DNA from: Dendrocalamus latiflorus
Taxonomy: Eukaryota; Streptophyta; Magnoliopsida; Poales; Poaceae
NCBI GenBank assembly: GCA_017311315.1
Contig: CM029626.1
Location: 6,562,006 to 6,626,005, forward strand
Direction: 5' to 3'
DNA: 64,000 nt
The notes below the pieces were generated by a model. It was not told where the DNA came from, ran no database searches, and saw nothing but the letters and a program-made list of their open reading frames with translations. How positions within the stretch are numbered: the stretch's first letter is position 1; every line of letters starts with the position of its first letter. Position numbers and translations under genes: made by a program. Shown here piece after piece: positions 21,832 to 36,300 of the stretch.

Positions 21832-22528
21832 CTTCATTCAGTCCCCCTGAAATTTGTAGAGTTTTGGCAATTTTGTAGTTTGAAACAGAGAAAAAATCTG
21901 GTATAGTTGTAATAAAAGTTTATGTGCACTGTATGTTGTAGATGCACAAAACAAATTCCAATATTTTTTTGAAGAATGATTGACCGTAGAACGATAGATA
22001 CATAGAGTGGTAAGTGATATTTTGATGTTGCTAAGAAATAGTTTATGGAGAGAACCGGTATGACTTGCTATCTGAATCATTGAATGCGAACATGCTAGAT
22101 AATAAGCTTATGTCAATAGAAATAAACTTCGTAATACAGTTGGGAGTAACATGCCGTGTACATTGTTATTACATGCATAACATATAGCATGACTAAGAGC
22201 AACTCCGACAGTACGATCCGACATGTTGCTGTGCAAACCCAAGTTGCATATGTGCGTGCCACTACCACGATGGCCAGCCCCGTCCGAGGCGTCCACTTCA
22301 GCAGTTCTCCATGTGGGTGCCACGAGGCTCATTTGGCATATAAGCAACGATGTGTATGGTTGTACCGTAGTATGTACGAGGGTCGATCGAAATAATGCAG
22401 TACGTTGTTAAGCATGTCATGAATTGATTGTCTTGTGCACGAGCCACAAAAGTATCTCATTTTAACAAACAGCAAATACATGTATTAAATAAGTACATAA
22501 CCAAGTTCATTACAGAAACGTCATGTAA

Positions 22529-25197
22529 CTACTGATCAGGACATGCATTGCATCGTCTAACTGTGTGCCCCTCCTGACCGCATCGACCACAACGTGCACC
22601 TGATGTTCCAGCTTGTGATTCATCCATGTCATTCCTAATACGTCGGCTCTGTCGCCGACCCTTCCCACCCTTCAACATGTTAACATCTGGAACCCAGGTC
22701 CTCGATGCAATGTCCACAGTGGCGAAGTTTCCCACCACCCTGAACCCTCGGAGCTCCCCACACCAAGCCTGCAGTACCCTCCCCTTAAAGAAGAACTCGG
22801 ACATGAAGTTCGAAGGATCCATACCCACGGTCCCGCATGCAGCGAGGACATGAGAGCATGGTTTGTGTAACAACTTAAGCTTGTTGCACGTGCAACTAGG
22901 TTCATTTCCATGATCTGCAAGACATACCTCGTGGGTAACAAGTGAACGAGCCGTCCCAAATCCGGCTCTATCACGGAGTATCACCTCAAAACGATGCTCC
23001 CTATTGCCCATGACCTGCACTATGTGCAACTGACCCTTTTGTGCCTTCATCTCCATGTAAGCAGTAATTTTTGCCGAATACAGAGCTCCGGGATTGGCCG
23101 CATGAAGTGCGGCACTCGCGTGCCTCTCCCTGAAGTACCGGATTGTACTGTGAAGAACACCTTCCACGATGGCGACAAGGGGCTGAGAACGGAGACCCCT
23201 TAGAACCCAATTGTACACCTCGGCAAGGTTAGTTGTCATTATTCCGTACCTTGCGCCATCCGTGTCGTGCAACAGCGACCACTTCTCCAACGGTTCCCCC
23301 TCGATCCACTGCGCGAAGCACTTGATGTTTCGTGAGCTCCTTCTTCTTGGACCACTTGGGTTAGGCGCATCGATTGGCGGCAAGCATTGTGGTTGTGCCG
23401 CCCCAGGAGTGACCGGCTCCTTGCTCCTCTCTTCGACGTTCTTCCTAGTGTGCTCATCCAACAACCTCCACAAAGCATCAAATTTCCTTTGTTGGTTCTG
23501 CCTAGCCAGCCTCTTGAATAGCTTCATCAAAGATTGTTTAGGGAATTGCTTGAAAAAGTTTGCCGCTAAGTGACGACTGCACCACCGGTTCCTCATGTCC
23601 GGCCAAGGAAAGGCCTCCTCGGGGTCTTCTTGAAGTTTTCTTATTGCCTTGATAATACCGGCGTGGCGATCATGGATTACGCACACACCAGGCCGAGTGG
23701 CTACAACTCCAGCCCTCACATGTCTGAGAAACCACAGCCAGCTCTCGTAATTCTCACTCTCCACAAATGCAATGGCCAGCGGCAATATTTGATTGTTACC
23801 GTCAACGCCTATGGCCGTCAGGATCTGCCCCTTGTATTTGCCTGTCAAGAAGGTCCCGTCAATTGAGATCACTGGCAGCATATGCCTGAATGCTTCGATG
23901 CTAGCACCAAATGCAAACATTGCTCTCTGCAACACCGCATACCCTGGCGGACTTATGGACGGCTTCTCGTGGAGGGCGATGTGCGTGCCCGGGTTCCTTT
24001 CCTGCAGGACATTAAGCATACGAGGAAGGTTGTCGTACGCCGCCTCGAAAGTGCCAAAACGTTTTTCCAACGCCTTCTGCTTGGCCCGCCACGCCTTCGC
24101 GTAGCTAATCTTATACTTGAATTTATTCTCAATAGCTACCACAATATGCGTGGCTGTCATGTCCTTCTTCTGCACTATCTCCCCATACATGACATTGGCT
24201 ATAAATCCGGACGTCAGGTTACGATGTCTCGACAAGACAGTGTTTAGAATGCAGGAGTGCGGCTCAACCTTGGACACAATCCAATGAGTCTCATACTTAG
24301 GTTTACGGGCGTGCACCCGCCAAGGGCAACCAGTCTGCTCGCACGTCACAGTGTACTGCTCCTGTCTTGATTTGACGACGCGAAATGTCCGCTGCATTGA
24401 AAGGGACCAAAGCTTGATGGCATCCTGCAGCGCTTCCTTGTCAGCAAACATAGCATGCAACCGAACCTCTGTCTCATGGTACTCCCATTGTGATTCATGC
24501 TCATCATGTGCGGAACGACCCTCCGCATTAAACCGGTTCCATTCCTGGGGGATAGGAACTTCATCCTCATCGGAACTGTCCTCGTCGTCGTCCTCTACAG
24601 CTTCCTCTTCATCCCATGCCCTCTCGTCATCAGAGTCCATCTGCTGCACAATGTACTCATTATACTCTCCTTCATCGGCTTGCCCAGTTGGCTCTCTATG
24701 GCTTGACGGCTGTAACTCTCCTTCATGTACCGCATCGGCTTCATGACGAGCAACTTCATCATGTCCGCCAACATGCGGCCCGCCCGAGCTGCTAGCACCT
24801 CCCACAACAACGGCTGTTGCACGAGCTTCCTCAGCTGCTTGTACTGAGCACGGTTGCACAAGCAGCACACACTCGTATCCACGACGCCGGCACCCTAGCA
24901 CAAAGCCCTTCCATGTGGCAGAGCGCACCAATGTCTTCAACTCCCATCTGATGTCCGTGGGAGACCGGCTCCAAAGCCCTTGCACGACGACGCTGTACAC
25001 CTCGGGGTTCAACGAAAAACTCCGGGTCCGAGGTTCAACGAAAAACTCCGGGTCAGCCAAAACTGCACATCTCCCATTCGAGCATTCTCGTCATCCGGAA
25101 GTACGAGAGTGACTTGCGGAAAATCGCTCAAATCCACACCATTCGGACCTTCACGAATGGTTCCAGCTCCGTAATACACTCTCAATGTAGTGGACAT
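22529..25197 (-). pseudogene. MuDR-type MULE transposase with a frameshifting 26-bp duplication
   Basis: Catalyses cut-and-paste transposition. The long frame (25060 down to 22529) holds, in order: the plant MuDR N-terminal DNA-binding domain (ALQDAIKLWSLSMQRTFRVV), the MULE DDE domain with SIDGTFLTGKYKGQ, VIHDRHAGI and TNLAEVYN supplying the Asp, Asp and Glu positions, a SWIM zinc finger (CTCNKLKLLHKPCSH) and a terminal CCHC knuckle (CGRCGQEGHTVRRC). The true N-terminus lies upstream in another frame, from an ATG at 25197 (MSTTLRVYYGAGTIREG). The two frames are separated by a perfect tandem duplication of 26 bp (25006-25031 and 25032-25057), and 26 is not a multiple of three. No ATG opens the long frame near its start. 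A splice acceptor-like TATGCAG at about 25211 suggests a 5' UTR intron. Loss of function is likely but recent. Confidence 0.88.
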
Positions 25198-25448
25198 TGA
25201 TGATGTCGGCCTGCATATATATTTCAATTTTGCGACATGTCAAATAATATCGCACAATACTAAACTTCCTATACCATACTACAAATTGCATACCAAACCT
25301 TTTCTACAATAATATTTCCATACTAACACGGTACTAATTATTCTACATCTATAATTTTTATTAACACCAACATTTCATATAAATAATAATGCAAATACAA
25401 CATAATCCAAAAAAAATACCTGGATCCAAATTGATGGAATAGCTTCTA

Positions 25449-25580
25449 CTCCTCCTTCCTCCCTCACCTCCTCCTCTCCTCTTCTTCTTCCCCTCCTCCT
25501 CTCCTTCTCCTCTTCTTCCCCTCCTTCCTCTCCTTCCCCTCCTTCCTCTCTTCTCCCCCTTGTTTCTTTTCCTTCTTCCT
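25449..25580. repeat. Polypyrimidine CTC/CTT tract
   Basis: About 130 bp almost entirely C and T on the plus strand (TCCTCCTT...CCCTCC), in the 5' leader region of the MULE transposase. Minus-strand frames through it give only Glu/Lys/Arg runs. Confidence 0.8.
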
Positions 25581-25782
25581 CTTCTCTGTGCGCTGAATGT
25601 GTTTGCTGAATGAGTGAAAAAGGTGGTTGGTAGTGGGAGCCGGCTGGGCAGGCCGCCTTAACCCCCCCTGTGTCGCCCTAGCGTCGCCCAACCGTACAGC
25701 GACTTATATTAAATCGCCCAACGTGCAGGCGACAGCGCTGATTCGCCCAACGGTTCGCAGATTCCTTAAATGTCACTTTTCG

Positions 25783-25903
25783 GGTTGGCGAAATTCTCGA
25801 GTCGCTTCCCCATTGGGCGACTCGAGGCTATTTTTGTAAAAAAATGAAACCGCGGGTATATTTCTGTATTTCCGAATAAAAAGGTTATCCGTACAAAAAT
25901 TTC
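25783..25903. repeat. Right terminal inverted repeat of the MULE
   Basis: Reverse complement of the left end, finishing GTACAAAAATTTC at 25903 before the GTCTGTTTGG duplication. It includes the GAGTCGCTTCCCC...GGGCGACTC hairpin. Confidence 0.9.
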
Positions 25904-26390
25904 GTCTGTTTGGTGCCTGTTCCAGTCACAGGCAGCACCAAACAATCAAGCAATCTCTGCAAGACTACCAAGGAAATTATGGCTTCATTATACGTGAGAT
26001 AAGATCATCGAGACGAGCTGCAACGTTCGAGCGACGGGCTGCAGGAAATTAACATGAGACCGGTATATATCATTTTCACGACGAGTCGGTGTTGCTCTCG
26101 ACATCTCACATCGTGCAGTGCTGGATCGTTGGATGCTGCTTTCTGGAGCGGCAGCTAGCTTAGATTATTTGAACGCTTCGGCAAATCCCGCTGGCCAGCG
26201 GAAACGCGCGCAGCGAGACTGCTCCGGCGATCGAAAGCTACCTGCAGCTTTCCACCGCGTATGCTAGCTAAGTAACACTAAAGCCCATGCTAGATATTCA
26301 TTGGTGCACTGTTCTTACCTTTCACGTGACAGTGTTACGTTCCCAGCTTGCACATCGAGTTGCATGTTGCACCGATGTGTCAGCCATCTT

Positions 26391-26645
26391 CAGTTATTTT
26401 TTACTATTCCTAAATTTTGGCTTTTTTCTGATTTTTTAGCTTTTTTTTAGTTTTTTTGCCAGTTCTTTTTTCCTGTATTCGTTTGTGTTTTCGTGATGGG
26501 CTAACCTATTTATTCTATTTTTAATTTTTTTTTCAAAATTTAGTTATGCCAAATAAGTCACTATTAGGTACAGTGTAATTTCAGCTAGTTATAGTACAAT
26601 TTTATCTATAAACCAGCTTATTTCAGCTCAACCGAGCGGCACAAA
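26391..26645. repeat. Dispersed AT-rich repeat, copy 2
   Basis: Uninterrupted relative of 20800-21440, with the shared core from CTGATTTTTTAGC to ATAAACCAGCTTATTTCAGC. It serves as the empty-site reference for the MITE insertion in copy 1. Confidence 0.6.
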
Positions 26646-26649
26646 TCTG

Positions 26650-29600
26650 GTCATGCAACTAGGCAGCTCGTGCTACCCAAGTCGGCTGAAACCTGTGCTG
26701 GATATTGTGCTGAATAAATGAGGAACCAAACCGGTTGAAAGGTACGTAGTTCCTCCTACGTATTTTCATTTTTAAATGATGAGTTGGATGTCATCCGCTC
26801 CATCTTATGTACTCATCAATCCAGTTAAATAAAAATGCCGCCCATTTCGTGCAAAAAGTTATTAGTAGTGTGAAGATTAGATACATAAAAAAAAGTAATG
26901 TGAAGATTAGGATTAGGCGTAAGCCCGGTGAATAATGGCTTACTACAGACACGTGTTTCAAATCATACAAGAAAATGATCGAAACGGTAATATTCAGTTC
27001 ATTTTTGTACCCAATCCACGGATAAACTAAGAATAGGACCGAGAAAGGCGGCAAAGAGGAATGAATATGAGGCAACACAATTAAGTTATTTTTAATTTTT
27101 TAAAAAGAGAAATCAAGTTCTTCACTTTAATATCTAGAGCTCAGAGACTAAGCACTCACAAGAAAGACTAAAAAACGAGTCAAATGGGACTTTACTCTTC
27201 TAGACGGTTAGACTGTCAACTAAGAGCTGGTCTAACTGGTTTGGGCCAGTTTGATTGCTATAAGTTTGATTTGATTGTAAGAGGGTCAGTCTGACCTCTC
27301 GCTCTAGAGTAGAACATATTTTCAACACGATTTCAAACCAAAAAATGATGCACCTTTTGATCTACAACTCCAAAAACATGAAACTTGGTATGCACCTTTT
27401 CCAGGATATCAAGAACCTATTCCAATCATAGATCGTAAAGGTCAATGCTAAAGTTTTGATTTTATCTAAAACAAAGAACATTCCACCAAAATCGAGCAAA
27501 AGAGAGAAACCTCTATCTGTCCTTGCTCATGAGTCATTGATGATATCGATGACCTTAGATAGATTCTCACATATCATAACACATTAGATCATATTACAAA
27601 CTCAAACTAAAACACCACAAGATCAAAACCCCAAAATCACCCTTTTTGAGCCAAAATCGGGAAATCTCAAAAATTTGCAAATAACAGTTACCTAGATATA
27701 TGATATCTAATCCCCAAGAGATATCTTTACCATTTACACATCCTTGCTACAAAGCAAGATCAAGAGAGAAGAAGAAAACACAAAAAATCAAGCCAGATCA
27801 AGATTTCAACATTGAGCACAAGAGGGAAAGACATGGACGAATTTTGATCTCCATTGATACTTAGATATGAATATTTATATGCGCTCCCTAGCCATACACA
27901 AAATCTAAGAATGACAAAAAAAACTCAACCACAAGATCCTCTCACAAGTTCCACAAGTTCTCTCCAAGAACTTTAATTCTCCTAGCCTAAACTATCCCAA
28001 AGCCTAGCCACAAGCCACCTCTCTCTCCTTATATATGAAGGCTTACAAGAGAAACCCTAACTAACACCTCTAATCGGGTTTCATACACTTACATGTATTA
28101 ACCTGTTAAACCAACACTATACCGGGTTTTACATTTACACATGTACGATTCTTAAAGTGCGCACAACTATCAACCCGTTAGTGAATCAACATTTGATCCG
28201 CTTAACATTTTTAGTACATTCTTGACCTAAACCATCTAGGCTATTGCAATAGTGTCACACATCGCCACTTTTTCAGTATTGGACAATTTAACATAATACC
28301 CCTCTACTGTTTTTCATAAAGCTTTGCGCTTCCTTCATTTTGAAGCAACCCCGTACTCTACCTTCAACTCCATGTAACCCTAATGACTTGTTATAAAGTC
28401 TTTCACGTATCCGAATCCCATCAAGCCGTCCTTGCTTACAAACAGGTCCAAGTCACTTAGCACGTCACATACATTTCCATCCACCACTGGTAGCTCCTGC
28501 TCTAGTTCCTTGTCTTCTCCATTGTAATCACTTCGCTAGACTCAATCATCGTTTGACAACACCTTGATCATTCTAGACCTCAGCTTTCGTAGTATAGTTC
28601 TGCTACTTTGGATCTAAACTCTTCTAGCTTAGTCCTGGTCTTATCCGTCTCACCATGACATAGCTCCAGAGTCATATAACCAATAGCAAGCAAACCATCA
28701 CATAGCAAAGCACAAAAATCATCAATCATCTCCGTATGATTTGACACGTAGCCCGTAGTGCTTTATGACTAGCCGTCACGTCTTCATGCATTCAGACTCT
28801 TCTGAACTATCTGTACGTGCATTGACTTCATCGCTCAGGACACTATATGCACCAACTCGCTTCTCCACGATCCTTATCTTCTCTGTATTCCCACTTGAGC
28901 CGCATAAGTTCACTCGGACTTACATGACCGCTCCGGACCTTAACACCCCCACCTAGTCCCGTTCCATTACCGTTAACCACTACATTCTCTAAGCCACATG
29001 CACATTCAAAAACTTAGTAACCATATTGAATACAAGTTTTATGTATTCAACTCACGTTAGTTAAACCAATATATTATGCAACACATCACAACAAACATGG
29101 GCACCTATACCATGCACACACTCAACTTAGCATATTCGTCTGACCGCCAACCAACGATCAGTTAGACCACCATGAACCAACTTAAAATCTTCCGATAATA
29201 GTGGGCTGGCCTGACCATAGCACTTATGCTGGTCAAACCGTCACTCACGGCCGATTAGACTACTCACCGGTCAAACCATTTCTACAGGCTGGTCAAACCA
29301 CTGTTTACCAGAGATCAAATGACACAAATCAAACTCAAATTTTGATAACAAAACGTAAGAAATATTAAATACTCATCACACATATGAGATGACTCCACAT
29401 GGTCTCACACTGAGAATTGACTTTCATGCATCCAGTCGATATGAAGCTGAATATTGACTCTCATTTCATTTACTTTGGTTACAGTTACTCGCTTTTAAAC
29501 GGTGCGTTTTTTATGGCGGGGTCTACAGGTAGATTGTAGTATAAAAGCTCAGCTGTACTAACTAAAATCACATGCAATTATTTTGCTCTATGTACTGTCT

Positions 29601-30560
29601 CTTATAAATAATCTAGAATTTAAAAATTTTAGCTATAAACCAAAAATCGTATTTGTGTGATCAAATGCTGACGTGCAAATGCCAAATGGAGAGTACGCAG
29701 GTCGATCGGTCCGACGATTCTTCAGGTGGAAGCAAAAGGAACGACGAGCGCACCAACCTCGGCGAACGAGCGCGCACACTGCTGCCGTGTAAAGCGTACA
29801 AGGTGATCTACATATCGGATAAGAGATTAGGCACTACCATCTCTGTCTCTTCGATCCCCCTCCTCTTTTCATCACCATGTACTTTTCAAGCTTTTCTTCT
29901 TCGTCATCTTCTCTGTCACAGGGGAAAAAAGAGAAGGAAAAAAAAGATAGCGAGCTCCAGCGCGCGCGTCACTCCACTGGCACTGGCAAAACCCTGGCAG
30001 GAGTCCACCATGGTGAGAGAGAGAAACAGCAACTTCATCAATTCCAACTTTGCATTAGCCTATCCGACCATCTCTTTGCATGGTTATCTGCCCCTTCAGA
30101 CTTCGCCTGTTTGTACTAAACGTACACAGTGATCGATATCCTTTGCTTGTCGAAGAGGAGAAACGGCAAATAGTCGACTTGACCTCGAAATTGCATTGTG
30201 CGCTGTTGTTTTGCTGGATTCCTGTATTCTTTGATAGGGCTGGTTAGTTTAATGAGCTAGTATCGAGCTTCTTTTAAAATTAACATAGCTCAACATAAAA
30301 TCAATTTATTTATTATTTAAGTGGTTATTTCAAATTCAAGCTAACGAGTCACTATTGAGCTGAGCCCCATTAACCTTTTTTCACTCGAAATAGACTAATT
30401 TTAATTTTAAACCCATTAACTAATGTAATCGAAACAATTTTAATTTAACCCTTAACGAGTTTTTTTTTGTCGGCCCTATTCTTGGATGCATGACCGGGAA
30501 AAGGATCAGATCATCAAAAGTGGTGCTAGCTAAGCTAAAAGGGGCCACTACCTGTAGCTA
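26650..30560. other. Intergenic, probably decayed LTR-element DNA
   Basis: No credible gene. The stretch 27180-29420 has the texture of a decayed retroelement LTR or leader: repeated GGTCAAACC/GGTCTAACT phrases, TATATATGAAGG near 28035, and no ORF above about 65 codons. A 159-codon frame at 29653-30132 has no recognisable motif. I could not find matching ends or a target duplication. Confidence 0.35.
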
Positions 30561-30565
30561 CTATG

Positions 30566-33303
30566 TGAAAAAACCCAAAGATTCTAAAAAAATGAATTTG
30601 TTTGAATTTTACTTAAATTTAGAGTTTCTGCCAAATCGGAAAAAATTTATAAACCAAGCCACTTTTCCTTTCTATATATACGCTTTCCAAGCACAGATGC
30701 GCACTCTAGCTTTCCCAATGTCGCCCTGCTCCTGTTGCCACGCGCCATGATACCATTCACACTCACGCGCATCGTCTTCGCTCGCCCGTCACCAGCGCTC
30801 GCGCCACCTCACTGACCACTGGTACCTAGTCTTAACGCCGCCCGTGACCTCGCGCTGCACCTTCCAACCATCGATCCTCGCCACCGCAAATCAGCGCCTC
30901 CATCTGCTTGACACTTGCAAACGCCGCTACACACCATGCCACCTCGCACGCTCGCACTAGTGAGAGGCATTGCCTCTCCCGCCACCAACATGCTCGCCAG
31001 TTTCACCGCTGCAACGCGAAAACTGAATGCCTGTCCATGTGCCAAGAGCGCTTTCGTGCCGCTATTGATGTCACCGCCTATTTAGCCGATCTCGACGACC
31101 CCCCTGCCCACTTTCCACATTGCCCTACACCCACGACCACCCATCCTTCCTCAACCCCGACCACGTCGTGCCGCTGTAGCTGATGCCTAAATCACGACCG
31201 GTGAGTCAACTTTGATTTCTCACCTCCACCTCCAATCTAGTCCAATCACTCGTGTCCATAGCTTCGCCCTATCACTATGAAGCTAACCCCTAGCTTCTTG
31301 CTTAACCTCACTACCTCTACCTCGCCGCCACCATGCGCTACTGCTCCACCACCCACAGCCACCATCGCCACACCTCCTTAGGCTATCCTGAGCCAAGCTA
31401 ATACCACCACTACACTCCCCTGTTCTGGCCAAGCTCCGCCACTACTAGCCACCTCCGTCCATGCAAGTGTCCAAAATGGGTTGCTCACATCTTGTTGTTG
31501 CTCGCAGCACCATCGCTCACTGCCGTCCGCCATCTCCGCCTCCACTGTCTCGGCTCACTATCGCCCGCCATCGCCGCCTTCACTAGAGTGAGCTTATTTG
31601 CGTGCTCCATTGGCTGCCAAGGTGGCTGACAAAGTTAGCCCGAGCTGACTCTTGGCTCAGTCAGCCAAACTGGGGTAACCCAATACCGTACAACACAACA
31701 CTGATCATAGAACAACCCAATACTATTCATGAATAGCCCAATAATGTGTAGCCAATAATCTCAACCAAACCTGCACTGTTCACCAAACCAGACCCGCTAG
31801 GAATAGTATCGACCCGCTGGTTTATACTTGTTTCGACCGCCTCGAGATCGTTTAGCCCAATTTCAGCTTCGTCTAACCCAACCAAGCACCGCTTAGAACC
31901 TAACCACCCAAACTCTCCTATACTTAAACCTTTTCCCATATTTTCTCTTTTATTTGTTCCCAGCTTGCTTTCCTTCGAGTCCAAACTTATTTGATTCTTT
32001 TTCTTTGCAATAGCACCCAGATTTATTGAGCAGACTACCAAAGGAGCCGATCAAGACATTGATGAAGTAGGCCCGATCGAAAACTACAAGCAGAAAAGCA
32101 AGTCACATGTTTTTATCATGTTGATTCTATGTTACTTAAGAATCTTTATTTTCAATTACATTAATTAAGCACTTATATTTACATAAAATAAGAGCTTGGA
32201 ATAACATGAAGGATAGTTAGATCCTACCACTGAAAAGCCTAGTCATACTCTCGTAAGCCATATTTACCTTAACAACCATATGTGTTATTATGATATGAAA
32301 TCACCCCGTTGGTAATTAGTAGGTAGGTTAGAAAAATACAAATGCTTTACAGATATTGTTAAGCATTATCTGGTCCAATGCTGTCAGACTAAGAAACAAA
32401 GCTGAAGGTTGAGGCTTCTTAGTGGACAGCCATTAGATGGTTAGAGCCCATGAACTCACTCGAAGATTGAGACTCTGGTTTGGATCTAGTGGTGTGATGC
32501 TAGTGTGCATGTGGTATGTGAATAGTAGCTTCATCTTTGGCAAATAAGAATTAGACCCTTGTGCCTAGTAAAGGACACATAACTTGCTCAACCATAAGCT
32601 TGATTTATCAACCTAGTCTAATTCACTGCTCGATTTGATCAAACATTTGCAGAGTGAACCGCTATCCTAGAGTTTCAGGATAGCCCATGGGGAAAAGGGA
32701 TGAGATAGAAGTTAGGTTTGTTGTGCCACTTGCCAATCTTCACAACGGTAGATCTACTCAACATCAGACCGCGATTTCCACACTAGCCAGTGGATTCCCG
32801 ATGGTGGTTAAATGGTTTTGAGACTATCAGACAGAAGCTAGAATGAAAAGAGTAGTAAAACAACCTTGTTATTCTCAGCTCAATCATACGATATCATGTT
32901 GTGTGTCTACAGCTTGACATTATGAGTCTGAGATATCTTATAGGTAAAGGTGAACAACTCTATAGAGTATAATAAATGATATTCAAATAGTTAAATAGTC
33001 TTTTCATGTGGCTTGCTAAATATCTAATGTACTCAAACTTGTTTATTTTATCAGAACAAACATATGAAGATGGAATGATGCATTAGCTAATGTTTTAGAA
33101 TTACGACCGCACTTAAGCGCTCTTGCATGATTTTATCGGCTCTTTTGAATATAAGTTAAGTTTTGAATGTAGACGCGTTGTTGTAGTTTGATCGTTAGGT
33201 CATATTTTTAATCAAACTAATCTTTCTTAGATACTTGTGAGCACTGGACTCCTGGGTTATTGCGAGAATATGATGATCATATTTTTAAAATCGGATCGTC
33301 ACA
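30566..33303 (-). repeat. Second, diverged copy of the 2.65-kb LTR
   Basis: Same orientation as 2975-5628 and similar throughout. It starts TGAAAAAACCCAAAGATTCT and ends ATCGGATCGTCACA, with shared blocks such as GGCAAGTCACATRTTTTT, ACATAAAATAAKA and TTGACATTATGAGTCT. The flanks (CTATG and TGGGA) do not form a duplication, so it is either older or a product of recombination between elements. Confidence 0.65.
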
Positions 33304-36300
33304 TGGGAGATTTGGATTAACATCCTTAGGATTTAGTCCAAGTTTAAACTAAAATTCCAAAAATCTCAAAGAAATCCATTCATCCAAACAGCCCCTGAAA
33401 TCTCCCTTAGAGAATGCATGACACGCAATGAAGCTGGCAACATATATTAGGACAACCTAATGATAGATCACACTGTTAGAGTAGTTGTTGGATGAGGCTG
33501 TTGGTTCGAAACCTTATTCTTCTTCTTAAAAGTAAACATGTGCAACTCTTATGTATTCTCATTCTTATATACCAATATATACGGTTGCATTAGGTATATA
33601 TGAAGAACACTATGATTGTCTAATTCTAGAACTAACTACAGGTTCTAATACGTGAGTACTCTGTCATGCCGTACAATGGAACTAGCTAACGAGGCGACGG
33701 ATGCGTCATGTCAATGCCATGTCAAGCGAAGGGCGAAACCAGTCAAGTTTCAATACTAAAGGAAAGGTATCGTATGCATGCATGGACCGGACGAAAAGAT
33801 GGGAGATTTGGGGAAACGCTTTTTCGCCAAGATACAAAGCGATTACGTTTGCCATGTAGGCATTGCACATTTGCAGCCGCTTTGCGTACCCTTTGACGAC
33901 CCGTCCAGCGTTGTTGGTCGAGGCCATTTTTAGGTGATAGTGAGGTGGGGGCTACGACGACATCAGCATGCTAATTTTAGTTATCTGCTCTCAATCTCTT
34001 CATTTACTAATATTGCCATGAATAGATCATGGATAGATGCCGACTAATATAAAATAGGAGTTTGTTCGTCGTCCCACCTCCTTTAACAATCTTCCACCCA
34101 CTCTAAAAAAACGGCTAAAAACCCTAAAAAACTCTCAACAGGTTGAACCAGAACCTCTTGTGGTACTTCCAATTGATAAGGGGTACACATTGCTTACCCA
34201 TGAGATGATTGTGTGCTTATTTATGACCACTTTTTGTTTCCTCGTTGGATCCAATTGATTTTACAGTGTTGGTCTTACAATTTGCATGATAAGGGTTCTT
34301 CAAATTGGTGATGTAGCCCTGATCTCTTTCGCTTATCTATCTAATTGAGTTAATGTCTGCCCATCACATATTCGATGAAATGTATAAGCCAAGGCACAAT
34401 ATTGTTTGCTGTCTCTCATATGCCAAAGATTAATCTCAGATGTATATGCTTGGTTTGCCTGGTTTATCTATATATTTTTTGACAAGACAAATTTGATTTG
34501 AGATGTGAGTCCTCTCAATTAAATTTCTACTTTACGGCTATAGTGGTACTTCCAGCACCTCTATTGATGCACCAAGCCGTTATGGAGTTTTCAATATGGA
34601 TGTGGAATTGTTACTATCTTATTAGTCTCTGACTTCATGTTTGGTCATCTGATTAGATGGCACATCATATAAATAGTAAAGTAAATATTTGATATATTTA
34701 TTATGTCACTTGCTTCCAAGCTTTGGTCTGGTTTCCAATTTAGAACATGTGGTTTTTGTCAAATAGATGCTCTAGATGTATTCATTAATTTACATATGAC
34801 CTTGTAATCTAAAAGTTTTGGCCTCCAGCTTTCTCAGCTATGTGTTGTAAGTGTAAAACTTGTTGGGTCAATTGTAATTAATTTCAATGGGAATTGGCTC
34901 TTGCGATTATTTATCACTTGTGTTATCTAGACTATTATCTTACGCCTGTTGAACTGCTTCAATTGGTAGCATGCTTATCAGTTACTGCTTACTATCATGT
35001 TCAATCCTAAACACTACCTCCCCAACCGGACGCGCTGGTTCCATAAGGCGTCTTCCTGGCGGATAATTGGTGTCTTTTTGTTGGTATTTAAGGCTTGACA
35101 ATAGAAGTCAATTCTCAGATGATTCATTGTCATTCAATTCAATGCAATTAGGACTAGTCTCACACCTTGTTAAATGCACCATATATCAAGTTCATAGCAA
35201 TAAAGAGTATGCCACATGGATTGGACTATGCAACGGTTGGCCTCCTTAATCTTCTCCTATTCTTGTGTTTCAACCTTAAGCTAATGAATCTTCTGCCAAA
35301 CTAGCCCAATCCACTAAAATGTTTGAACACAAATGATCTCACCGACTCACCAACTACAGTCTACAGCCCCCTTGTTGAGGCTATGCTTGGAAAAAAAGGA
35401 ATTTCGAGAGAAATCAACCTGTTTCCTGTGTTCAAATGTGCCCTGAAATGGTAAGCATGTGGGACGGCCATTAGCATTTGGGCCACTCCCCACTAAATAA
35501 CTATCATAGGCCTCAACCAGTGTAACGCCCATTAGTACCTGGGCCACTCATATTAGATGATTCCATCAGACAGTCTGATATCAATTCTTGTAGCTACTAA
35601 CCTTACTAGAATTGACATTTTTCAGTTCTCAAACTGATTGAGACTTGTGAATGTTTGATCATTTTAATACTAGTAAGTCCTAAGTAGCAGTAACTTGCAC
35701 GAGCCTAGCTAGATTTCACTGGCGGTAAATATCTTCACACCTGCTGTGCAACAGTGCAAGAGGCAAAGGAATCAGCATCTGCCATGCATGCATGCATGCT
35801 CAAGTGATCAGCTGGGCCACCACCGCAGTCAACTGCTTAACTTTTCACCTTTCAGGCAGCCTACCTGCAGCCTGCAGGCTGCTGCCAACCATGTACGTAC
35901 CCCACTGCTTAAAATCACTGCGAGAGCAGAACAGTGACCACTCAATACTGACAGTGCAACTGTGCCAGCAGAATGCAGATCTCACAAGCTGGCACGATGA
36001 CACCGGACAAGACAAGCAGTAACCAACAAGATCCGTCCCTGCGTGCACTTGTTTTACTGATCGTTCATGCCAGGATTCAGAGATCATATCGAGCATCGAA
36101 ACAGAAAAGAAACCATGCAGTTAACTCATGGTTTAGGATTCAGATAACCATGTAATTTGTGTTAATACAAAAGAAATTGAACTCATGTGATCAGTTCACC
36201 GATCCATCTGCACACGTTGCCCCAGGCCCCGACACGCTGGGTTCTATCTCAAGATAAATCTATGTCAAAATTTACAATCTTAGGATAACAAGTAATTAAT

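Larger units (their letters stand above)
21580..25903 (-). mobile_element. Complete Mutator-like element (MULE), 4,324 bp
   Basis: Both ends read GAAATTTTTGTACGGATAAC inward, and the inverted match continues for about 120 bp at roughly 90% identity. A perfect 10-bp direct repeat, GTCTGTTTGG, flanks it (21570-21579 and 25904-25913), within the range for Mutator insertions. It contains a full-length MuDR-type transposase on the minus strand. Clusters of GTCGC/GCGAC hairpins lie just inside both termini. Confidence 0.93.

Noticed and set aside
33706..33927. A small minus-strand gene (73 codons)
   Set aside because: ATG present but no homology I can name, no exon partners and no promoter evidence.
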